6,569 nucleotides of DNA from an uncultured Alphaproteobacteria bacterium (lineage in GTDB: Bacteria > Pseudomonadota > Alphaproteobacteria > Micavibrionales > Micavibrionaceae). This document shows, piece by piece, positions 1-5,654 of the stretch. The DNA lies in NCBI GenBank assembly GCA_937128575.1, contig CAKZMN010000346.1, positions 1 through 6,569 of the forward strand, written 5' to 3'. How positions within the stretch are numbered: position 1 is the stretch's first letter; each line of letters begins with the position of its first letter. The position numbers were made by a program, and so were the translations under genes. Under the pieces are notes generated by a model. That model did not search any database and was not told the origin of the DNA. It was given only the letters and a program-made list of their open reading frames with translations.

Positions 1-31
1 CTTAAATGATCAATACCCAGCATGTGCTGCA

Positions 32-1255
32 TTATTTGGCCTCTATAATGTTATTGCGTTTTAATTGTTCAATCTCATCTGCACTTAAACCAATCTGCTT
101 TTCAAGTATTTCTTGCGTGTACTGCCCGCAACATGGTGGAGGATTATCGTACGAAACCGGTGTGTCAGATAGTTTTAAGGGCGATCCAACGAGATCAATT
201 GGCGCGCCGCTTAGTGGGTGATCCATTTGAATTTTCATGCCGCGCGCCTGAATTTGCTCCATGGCAAAAACTTGATCCATTCCATTAACGGGGCCACAAG
301 GCACGTCAGATTCGCGGAAAATTTCTATCCATGCCTCTGTTGTTTTGGTCATGGTTGCGCCAAGGATCATAGGCACAAGGACGCTACGGTTTTCCACGCG
401 GTCTTTATTTTTAATAAAGCGCTCATCTGCGCTCCACTCGGCCTGCTCCAGCGCACTGCATAATCTTGCAAACTGTCTGTCATTTCCAACGGCAATAATA
501 ATATGCCCGTCTTTTGTTTCAAAACTCTGATAGGGCACGATTGTTGAATGCGCATTGCCAAGACGCGGCGCAGTCTCGCCAGAGGTAAGGTAATATTGTG
601 CAAGGTTAGTAAGTGCGGCCAGTGTGCAGTCAGTAAGCGCCACATCAATCATTTGTCCATTGCCTGTTGTTTCGCGATGATTAAGCGCCGCCAAAATTCC
701 GATCGCGGCATTCATGCCCGTCATAATATCGCTAAGCGCCACCCCAACTTTCATTGGTGGGCTACCTGCTTTGCCCGTTGCGCTCATAAGGCCAGCCATG
801 GCTTGCGCTAAGAAATCATAACCCGGCTCGCTAGCCAAGGGCCCGTCCTGACCAAATCCCGAAATGGCGCAATATATAATATGTGGGTGGCGCTTCTTGA
901 TTTGGGTATAGCCAAGCCCGTATTTTTCTAGTCCGCCAACCTTAAAGTTTTGAATTAAAATATCCGAGCTTTCGAGAAGCTTGTGGATGAGCGCTTGGCC
1001 TTCCTCCGTCTTAATATCAATCGCTACCGATTTTTTATTACGGTTAGCGGACAGGTAATAGGCGCTTTCGGTTGTGTCATTACCATTTGCATCTTTAAGA
1101 AATGGAGGCCCCCACATACGTGTGTCATCACCCGCGCCGGGGCGTTCAATTTTTATAATTTCTGCGCCAAGATCGCCAAGCATTTGCGTACAAAAGGGGC
1201 CGGCCAAAACGCGGCTAAGGTCGAGAACACGAATATGTTCTAAGGCTTTGCTCAT
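32..1255 (-). CDS. Class III (CaiB/BaiF family) CoA-transferase
   Basis: This 407-residue protein has the length and layout of family III CoA-transferases, cytoplasmic enzymes that move CoA between carboxylic acids through aspartyl-CoA intermediates. The N-terminus shows the family signature, with IRVLDLSRVLAGP at 8-20 and LGDLGAEIIKIERPG at 26-40. The conserved GYDFLAQA block at 145-152 supplies the expected catalytic Asp147. The stretch GDDTRMWGPPF at 42-52 resembles the branch containing the succinate/glutarate (hydroxymethylglutarate) CoA-transferases. That substrate assignment is inference from remembered similarity, so only the family is firm. The gene is complete: its start ATG lies inside the stop of the upstream prepilin peptidase gene (ATGA overlap, 1252-1255), so the two are probably co-transcribed and translationally coupled. 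No strong terminator is visible in the 31 bases after the stop. A functional link to pili is not apparent. Confidence 0.95.
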   Translation of the reverse strand: MSKALEHIRVLDLSRVLAGPFCTQMLGDLGAEIIKIERPGAGDDTRMWGPPFLKDANGNDTTESAYYLSANRNKKSVAIDIKTEEGQALIHKLLESSDILIQNFKVGGLEKYGLGYTQIKKRHPHIIYCAISGFGQDGPLASEPGYDFLAQAMAGLMSATGKAGSPPMKVGVALSDIMTGMNAAIGILAALNHRETTGNGQMIDVALTDCTLAALTNLAQYYLTSGETAPRLGNAHSTIVPYQSFETKDGHIIIAVGNDRQFARLCSALEQAEWSADERFIKNKDRVENRSVLVPMILGATMTKTTEAWIEIFRESDVPCGPVNGMDQVFAMEQIQARGMKIQMDHPLSGAPIDLVGSPLKLSDTPVSYDNPPPCCGQYTQEILEKQIGLSADEIEQLKRNNIIEAK

Positions 1256-1764
1256 GACAGTAATTCCTTAGGAAAATTTTTCAGCATGATGCAGCTCGCA
1301 ATCAAAATGCCCGCCGCAAAACCAGGGCCAGCCGGAAGTGATAGGTGATTAAAGTTGGGCCATGATTTGGTTTTGAGCCAGATTAAGATGGCAAGTGCCA
1401 AGCCGTGAATGATGCCCGCCAGTGCGCCGGCGGTCAGCGCCATTAATATAAAATAGGGGCCAAGCCAAACTCCTGCCGCCCCCATAAGCTTCACATCACC
1501 CAAGCCAAGCGTATCGGTTTTATAAATGCGATTGGCAATAAAGCGAATGCTGTATAAAGAGCCTGATCCGATCAATGCGCCAAGCGCCATGTCAATCGGC
1601 GAAGCGTTATTAAAGTCGGTGCAGAGGTGGAATAGAATGCCCAAACAAAAAAATGTAAATACAAGCTTGTTGGGCAGCAAGTAGGTCTTTAGGTCAATAA
1701 TTGCCAATAGACTTAAAACAATAAGTGCGCCGATCAGTGATAATAATGCAATGATTTCAAGCAT
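1252..1764 (-). CDS. Prepilin peptidase, short A24 (TadV/CpaA/PilU-like) form
   Basis: This 170-residue, highly hydrophobic inner-membrane protein is predicted to cleave the leader of type IV prepilins or pseudopilins. It carries both aspartates of the A24 aspartyl peptidases: Asp24 in AIIDLKTYLLPN (21-32) and Asp90 in GLGDVK (87-92). The conserved LPN and the late GPGFAAG block (146-152) also fit. Several hydrophobic segments can be seen, at about 4-23, 34-48, 60-76, 95-130 and 143-160. It lacks the cytoplasmic cysteine-containing N-methyltransferase domain of full-length PilD/GspO. It therefore matches the short class found with Tad and plasmid thin-pilus systems, and pilin N-methylation would need another enzyme or not occur. 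No strong ribosome binding site precedes the ATG at 1764. The gene diverges from an operon containing a secretin and an assembly ATPase, which gives it obvious partners, and it overlaps the CoA-transferase downstream by four bases. Confidence 0.93.
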   Translation of the reverse strand: MLEIIALLSLIGALIVLSLLAIIDLKTYLLPNKLVFTFFCLGILFHLCTDFNNASPIDMALGALIGSGSLYSIRFIANRIYKTDTLGLGDVKLMGAAGVWLGPYFILMALTAGALAGIIHGLALAILIWLKTKSWPNFNHLSLPAGPGFAAGILIASCIMLKNFPKELLS

Positions 1765-1812
1765 GCGTCTGAGCGTTCTTTTGTTGTTTCTAAGATCTTA
1801 AATTTGAGCTTC

Positions 1813-1841
1813 ACATTAGGAACAAAACCTAGATCAATCAA
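1813..1841 (-). promoter_or_regulatory. Weak candidate promoter for the prepilin peptidase gene
   Basis: Read on the minus strand, TTGATT (1841-1836) is followed after 17 bases by TAATGT (1818-1813). This gives an acceptable -35 but only a poor -10 match (first T, A and last T). It lies about 50 bases upstream of the ATG at 1764. In an AT-rich region such matches occur by chance, so this is only a pointer to where the leftward promoter may lie. Confidence 0.2.
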
Positions 1842-1860
1842 GTGAATGTAGAGAATATTG

Positions 1861-1892
1861 ATAGCTTAAGATTGTTTTTTCAATAAAGCTAT
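1861..1892. repeat. Imperfect inverted repeat (hairpin) in the divergent intergenic region
   Basis: The outer arms ATAGCTT (1861-1867) and AAGCTAT (1886-1892) are perfectly complementary. Inside them, ATTG (1871-1874) pairs with CAAT (1881-1884) around a loop of six T. The two stems are separated by an asymmetric internal loop, AAG on one side and A on the other. This makes 11 base pairs over 32 bases. It lies between two divergent gene sets and overlaps the candidate rightward promoter, so an operator or mRNA leader structure is possible. No U-tract follows it, which argues against an intrinsic terminator. Confidence 0.5.
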
Positions 1893-1901
1893 GTGTATAA
1901 A
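1872..1901 (+). promoter_or_regulatory. Candidate sigma-70-like promoter for the receiver-secretin operon
   Basis: TTGTTT (1872-1877) is followed after 18 bases by TATAAA (1896-1901), a reasonable -35/-10 pair. It would start transcription about 105 bases before the receiver gene and leave a long, AT-rich 5' leader. It overlaps the inverted repeat at 1861-1892. TAGAAT hexamers at 1929-1934 and 1950-1955 are alternative -10 elements nearer the gene but lack a good -35. The region is so AT-rich that the call is tentative. Confidence 0.3.
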
Positions 1902-1926
1902 TAAAGTGTCTTAATAGTTCTTGGGC

Positions 1927-1961
1927 TATAGAATTATATTTTTTTAGTCTAGAATTGTATT
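1927..1961. repeat. 14-base imperfect direct repeat with 21-base period
   Basis: The 14 bases at 1927-1940 (TATAGAATTATATT) recur at 1948-1961 (TCTAGAATTGTATT) with 12 of 14 identical. The start-to-start distance of 21 bases is close to two turns of the DNA helix. That arrangement places both copies on the same face, as seen for tandem binding sites of a regulator. The position, 50 to 85 bases upstream of the receiver gene, suits a regulatory role. Chance similarity in AT-rich DNA is the main alternative. Confidence 0.4.
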
Positions 1962-2011
1962 ATTGTCTTTAATTAAGCGAGCCCTGTTCTGGGGATGCTT
2001 GAAAATAAAAA

Positions 2012-2404
2012 ATGGTCAGTATGAGCAGTAAACTCAAAATTTTAGTTGTAGAAGATAACGATTTTGTTCGTATGCAAATTGTAAAGTTTCTCAATGAAGC
2101 AGAATATGAGACCGTTGAAAGCACCGATGGTGACGATGCCATGAATAAAATTAACGACAATATAGATATTGCTATTGTTGATTTACGGATGGAGCCCAAA
2201 GATGGGTTTGAGTTCATTCGTTCTATACGGGGAATGGATATGGATACCCCCGTTATTCTTGTGACTGGCGACCAAGATCCTGAAATTCTTAGTGACGCAT
2301 CCAAGCTCGGTATTGCCGCGGTCTTGATGAAACCTGTTCAACGCGATAGGCTAGTAAAAACTGTCGATCGTACGATGCAAATGTTAGCGCGGGCCGCCCA
2401 ATGA
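2012..2404 (+). CDS. Stand-alone response regulator receiver domain protein (CheY-like)
   Basis: The 130 residues make up one receiver domain with no output domain. All signature residues are present: the acidic pair Glu14-Asp15 (ILVVEDN), the phosphoacceptor Asp57 (IVDLRM), Thr85 (LVTGD) and Lys107 followed by Pro108 (LMKPV). It should be phosphorylated by a histidine kinase encoded elsewhere and act through protein-protein contact, as CheY, PilG and PilH do. The stop overlaps the start of the secretin gene by four bases, so it is the first gene of the pilus/secretion operon. A role in controlling assembly or motor activity is therefore a fair inference, though the target is unknown. The start is uncertain: ATG at 2012 adds Met-Val-Ser before a second ATG at 2021, which would give a more typical N-terminus. 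Neither has a clear Shine-Dalgarno; GGGGA at 1991-1995 is too distant to decide. Confidence 0.95.
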   Translation: MVSMSSKLKILVVEDNDFVRMQIVKFLNEAEYETVESTDGDDAMNKINDNIDIAIVDLRMEPKDGFEFIRSIRGMDMDTPVILVTGDQDPEILSDASKLGIAAVLMKPVQRDRLVKTVDRTMQMLARAAQ

Positions 2405-3903
2405 TGAATGAGACCTTAAATATTCGGAAATATCTCTGCCACTTTCTTGTGGCGCTTATGGCGCTTCCTTTTTTGATCTCATGTTCTCAAGTTAATATGC
2501 CCGGCGCGCGTCAGGCCGATGTGCCATCGCCCACAATGGCGGACAAACGCCCGGAGGCGATTAATGAGCGCCCTGACAGTGTTTTGTATTTGCCGCTCGG
2601 TAGTGATGTCCTCGTTCCCGAAACATCGCGCAGTGAGCCGCTATCCAGTGAGTATGTTGGGCCGTTTGAGCTCCGCTCCGAAACTTTGGCGGGCGCTCTT
2701 CAGTTGATTTTAGCGGATTATGACGTTGCTCTCGCGTTCGAAACAGAGGAGGGGTTGACGCGTACAATCACCGTTGCCAACTTGCGCGGGCCTTTAAATC
2801 AGGTCGTTGATCGGGTTTGTGGTTTGGCCGATCTATATTGTGCGTTTGAGGATGGTCTTTTGATCATCAAAGAGACGCAGACCTTCACTGTAACCATTCC
2901 GCCCATCGGCGGTGATACGGATATTATGGGCGCTCTGGCGACCGGGCTGCAGGCTATTACGGGGTCATCTCCCATTACCGAAACTGCGACAAATACAATT
3001 ATTTATGAAGCCACAAATAGAACATCTCGTTTGGCTGAGCGCTACTTCCAGCGCATTCGCTCGAACACTGCTCTGATTGTGTTTGAGGTTTATATTTGGG
3101 AGGTCGCGCTAAATACAGATAATGCAACGGGGATTGACTGGCAGAAGATCGACTCGTTCGGTAAGTTCGCTTCGGGCATAAGCATTCCCGGCGGTGTTGG
3201 TGCAAGCTTTAACCCCATCAGTATTGGTTTACCGACAACCGGTGATGTGGCGTTTGGTTCGGATGATGTGTTCCAATTTATCTCTAACTACGGCGCTGTG
3301 AAGACAATTTCCCAGCCGCAAATTACTGTGCTTTCTGGCGCGGAAGCTTCGTTGCGCGCTGCTGATACGCAGAACTATGTGTCCTCGCTTAGTCGCTCTG
3401 TTGATAATGGTGAGGTTACGGTTTCCACGGAAACTGACTCGGTTGATACAGGGTTCACGCTTACTATTTCTAGCGCTTGGGACAACGCTACAATTTATGG
3501 AACTATTAATATTGAGCTTGAAGAATTCCGCCGCTTCCAAGAATTTGATGCGGATGGTACGACGCTTCAGCTTCCGGAAACAACGGAGCGTGAGCTTTCA
3601 ACGCAAGTTAGAATTCGCCCCGGCGACTCGCTTTTGATCGCTGGTTTGGTGCGTGAGAATGATCAATTTGATAAGGCAGGGCCAGGCTTCTCTGAGCCGT
3701 TCTTCCCAACATCGCGTAGCGCTAGGGTTTCCAATACTGAGCTTGTTTTCCTTCTTCGCCCACGTGTGATTGTGTACACCGCCGAGGATGTGAATAATGC
3801 GCGCGCTGGTTTAAGTGCCGTTTCTGCGCCAAGCGATAGTAAGGTTAAGGTCTTTCCTGTGGGCACGCTGACGCCTGATATGCTTAACCCGTCTGGTCAG
3901 TAA
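2401..3903 (+). CDS. Lipoprotein secretin, outer-membrane channel of a type IV pilus / type II secretion-like system (PilN/MshL-like)
   Basis: This 500-residue exported protein is predicted to form the gated outer-membrane ring through which a pilus or substrate passes. The N-terminus has a basic start, a hydrophobic core (14-26) and a lipobox LISC with lipidated Cys28, so it may reach the outer membrane without a separate pilotin. A proline-rich linker follows. Residues about 87-166 look like a secretin N0/STN domain (LRSETLAGALQLIL; closing LLIIKETQTFTV), and 175-222 like a short second N-domain. The secretin core spans about 225-460: FEVYIWEVALN with GIDW near its start, the TISQPQITVLSGAEASL block (302-318), RIRPGDSLLIAGLVRE (404-419) and the closing NTELVFLLRPRVIVY (445-459). 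The length and lipobox recall the thin-pilus PilN and MshL groups rather than the longer GspD or PilQ. Translation is probably coupled to the receiver gene (ATGATG at 2401, stop TGA inside). Cys140 and Cys147 in the N0 region could form a disulfide. Confidence 0.93.
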   Translation: MMNETLNIRKYLCHFLVALMALPFLISCSQVNMPGARQADVPSPTMADKRPEAINERPDSVLYLPLGSDVLVPETSRSEPLSSEYVGPFELRSETLAGALQLILADYDVALAFETEEGLTRTITVANLRGPLNQVVDRVCGLADLYCAFEDGLLIIKETQTFTVTIPPIGGDTDIMGALATGLQAITGSSPITETATNTIIYEATNRTSRLAERYFQRIRSNTALIVFEVYIWEVALNTDNATGIDWQKIDSFGKFASGISIPGGVGASFNPISIGLPTTGDVAFGSDDVFQFISNYGAVKTISQPQITVLSGAEASLRAADTQNYVSSLSRSVDNGEVTVSTETDSVDTGFTLTISSAWDNATIYGTINIELEEFRRFQEFDADGTTLQLPETTERELSTQVRIRPGDSLLIAGLVRENDQFDKAGPGFSEPFFPTSRSARVSNTELVFLLRPRVIVYTAEDVNNARAGLSAVSAPSDSKVKVFPVGTLTPDMLNPSGQ

Positions 3904-3915
3904 TGTTTTGAAAAT

Positions 3916-3933
3916 AAAACCTGTTTTGGTTTT
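3916..3933 (+). terminator. Weak AT-rich hairpin after the secretin gene
   Basis: AAAACC (3916-3921) pairs with GGTTTT (3928-3933) around the loop TGTTTT, starting 13 bases after the secretin stop, and the following sequence is T-rich but interrupted by G. With only two G-C pairs the stem is weak. At most it would attenuate read-through into the next gene, and it may be chance. Confidence 0.15.
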
Positions 3934-3951
3934 GTTGGTTTATGCTATAGT
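3924..3951 (+). promoter_or_regulatory. Candidate extended -10 promoter inside the operon
   Basis: TGC followed directly by TATAGT (3943-3951) matches an extended -10 element (TGn then five of six consensus bases). A poor -35, TTTTGG (3924-3929), stands 16 bases upstream. It would start transcription about 40 bases before the ATG at 4000 and could supply extra transcripts for the 550-residue protein and the ATPase. It is supported only by sequence match. Confidence 0.35.
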
Positions 3952-3999
3952 TTAACGAGAATATCCTGTTTTGGGGGTGTTTCCATCTTACCTTTTGTC

Positions 4000-5652
4000 A
4001 TGAATATGCGTTCGCATTGTTTTAATATTGTTGCTCTGTTTATTGCTTTCTTCACACTTGCGTGTGTGGCGGGGGGTGCTCATGCTCAATATCCAGGCTT
4101 TGGCGATCCCGGTGCGCGTCAGGTTGGCGGCGGCGCTGATGGTTTGATTCCTGTTGATGCAAACGTCGATGGCGGCACAATCCCTATGGGCGCAACGGCG
4201 CAGGTTGTTGTGCGCTTTAGAAATGATGGTTCCCAGCCTGTTCAAACGGGCCTTATTCGTCTTTATCCATCCTCCACAGTATCTGCCGAAACGGCGCTTA
4301 ATCAGTGTCAGGGCGAGGCGTTGCCTGCGGGCGCGGAGTGTGCGATTGCGATGTCTGTTAAGGGGCTTCAGTCCGGCCCATGGCGTGTTGAGATGCTTAT
4401 GACCCATAGCGGGCGTACGCGCCTTGTCGCGGCAACGTTGTCTGGTGTGGTTGAGGTCGGCGGGGATGGTTCTGACAAGGTGGCGAGTGACATTGAAGCT
4501 TTGCCGGAAGAAATAGATTTTGGATCTTTGAAGGCTAGCCAGACTTTGGTGGAGCCGGTGATTCTGCGAAACATCACGTCAACCGCTATCGATATTACAA
4601 AAATTTACATCGATACAAGCGAGCAGGCTGGTTACACGCTTAAAACAGAATGCGCGACTTTGCAGGCTGGTCAGGCCTGTATGGCTATCGTTAGCTGGTC
4701 ACCTAAGTTAAAGGGGCGCTCATCTGGCGTGATCGTTATTGAACATACTGGGCCAACTGGGCTTACAAGTGTCCCGCTTAAGGGGGAATATGATCCTGAT
4801 GATGTTGATGAAGCTGAAATTTTCCCGCGCGCCGTTCCGGGCAAGGGGTTGCTTGTGTCATCACAGACCGAGCTTGATTTCGGTGAAGATGTGGAAACAG
4901 CATCGACGATTACAGTGTCTTTAGTGAATGCTGGTGATGCTGATTTAATGCTTAGTGATATTAAAATCCCAGGCTCTGATAATGGTGTCAGTTTCAAAAA
5001 CGATGGTTGTGCTGCCGGCACTGTGCTTGAACCGATAGAGGCGTGTCCATTGACGATCACTTGGTCGCCGACGCGCGTTGGATCTATCATTGATGATGTT
5101 CAAGTGACGCATAACGGTGCGCGCGGTGTTTTAGTTCTTCCCGTTCGTGGCATGGCCGTATCCACGGTTAGTCAGGATCAAAAAGCTATCGTTCTTTCTG
5201 GCGCGGGGGCAGGAACAGGTAGTGGCGTAACATCATCTTCTGGCGGTAGAAGTTCGTCTGATGGCGGTGATGACGGCATTGCGAGTAACCAAAAAAATGC
5301 GCGCTCGGAAAATGAAAAGCGCGTATTGCAATCAAGCTCTACCGGCCTAACAAACCCAGCAAGTTCGCTTGATGGTTACAAAATTACATCCTTCTCTTCT
5401 AATCGCGCCATTATTAACGGGCCGGGCGGTAGCCGCATTGTGTTCGATGATGAAGAAATTGTGATTGGCGGTGTGCCTTGGTTCGTTCTTATCCAGAGAA
5501 ATGGCATTGAGTTCCTGCATCAAGGGCAGCGTGTATTGCTTTTATTTGATAAGTCTCTTTCTTCTATAAATCGCGTTTCGGCGTCATCAAGTTCTGGATC
5601 TTCAGGCTCCAGCGGTAGCTCATCGAGTAGCAGCAATAACGATGGTGGTTAA
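4000..5652 (+). CDS. Exported multi-domain protein: three Ig/ASH-like domains plus a C-terminal PilP/GspC-like domain
   Basis: I do not recognise this 550-residue protein as a named family. A signal peptide covers about 1-29, with cleavage plausible after Ala29 (GAHA-Q); a lipobox reading at Cys22 (TLAC) fits less well. Three similar beta-rich domains follow, at about 48-153, 168-265 and 285-388. Domains 2 and 3 share the pattern IDFG or LDFG, then strands, a cysteine pair, and WSP before a glycine (233-239 and 355-361), as in ASH/HYDIN-type Ig folds. A Ser/Gly/Asp-rich linker (about 400-456) leads to 457-516, where DGYKITSFSSNRAII, EEIVIGG and the closing GIEFLHQGQRVLLLF recall the PilP and GspC homology-region fold that binds secretin N-domains. 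It ends in a serine-rich tail (527-545). It lies between the secretin and ATPase genes, so a periplasmic connector to the secretin is the likely role, by inference. The ATG at 4000 (or 4006) has no close Shine-Dalgarno; GGGGG at 3973-3977 is 22 bases away. Confidence 0.85.
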   Translation: MNMRSHCFNIVALFIAFFTLACVAGGAHAQYPGFGDPGARQVGGGADGLIPVDANVDGGTIPMGATAQVVVRFRNDGSQPVQTGLIRLYPSSTVSAETALNQCQGEALPAGAECAIAMSVKGLQSGPWRVEMLMTHSGRTRLVAATLSGVVEVGGDGSDKVASDIEALPEEIDFGSLKASQTLVEPVILRNITSTAIDITKIYIDTSEQAGYTLKTECATLQAGQACMAIVSWSPKLKGRSSGVIVIEHTGPTGLTSVPLKGEYDPDDVDEAEIFPRAVPGKGLLVSSQTELDFGEDVETASTITVSLVNAGDADLMLSDIKIPGSDNGVSFKNDGCAAGTVLEPIEACPLTITWSPTRVGSIIDDVQVTHNGARGVLVLPVRGMAVSTVSQDQKAIVLSGAGAGTGSGVTSSSGGRSSSDGGDDGIASNQKNARSENEKRVLQSSSTGLTNPASSLDGYKITSFSSNRAIINGPGGSRIVFDDEEIVIGGVPWFVLIQRNGIEFLHQGQRVLLLFDKSLSSINRVSASSSSGSSGSSGSSSSSSNNDGG

Positions 5653-5654
5653 TC

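Noticed and set aside
18..29. CAGCA/TGCTG inverted repeat just after the CoA-transferase stop, considered as a terminator
   Set aside because: The central gap is only two bases, too small for a hairpin loop, and no U-tract follows on the minus strand.
1791..1800. Perfect 10-base palindrome TAAGATCTTA upstream of the prepilin peptidase gene
   Set aside because: It is short, has no spacer or second copy, and is likely enough by chance in AT-rich DNA. It is a possible operator half but not supported further.
1765..2011. Possible small gene or RNA gene in the divergent intergenic region
   Set aside because: I saw no open frame with a ribosome binding site and no tRNA-like or recognised riboswitch structure. 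Only the inverted repeat, the direct repeat and promoter-like sequences stand out.
1969..2304. A minus-strand frame opposite the receiver gene that reads into the intergenic region
   Set aside because: The plus strand encodes a receiver domain with all catalytic residues. The antisense product is Ser/Ile/Leu-rich with no motif.
3988..4407. A 139-residue open frame on the minus strand opposite the 550-residue gene
   Set aside because: It lies entirely antisense to a gene with a signal peptide and clear domain patterns. Its translation is arginine- and asparagine-rich without recognisable motifs, as expected of a shadow frame.
4671..5090. A second 139-residue minus-strand open frame, Ser/Pro/Thr-rich
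   Set aside because: It is antisense to Ig-like domains 2 and 3, and its low-complexity composition mirrors the codons of the real gene.
5578..5634. Serine-rich coding tract considered as a DNA tandem repeat or phase-variable slippage tract
   Set aside because: Serine codons are mixed (all six types), so there is no regular nucleotide unit that could slip.
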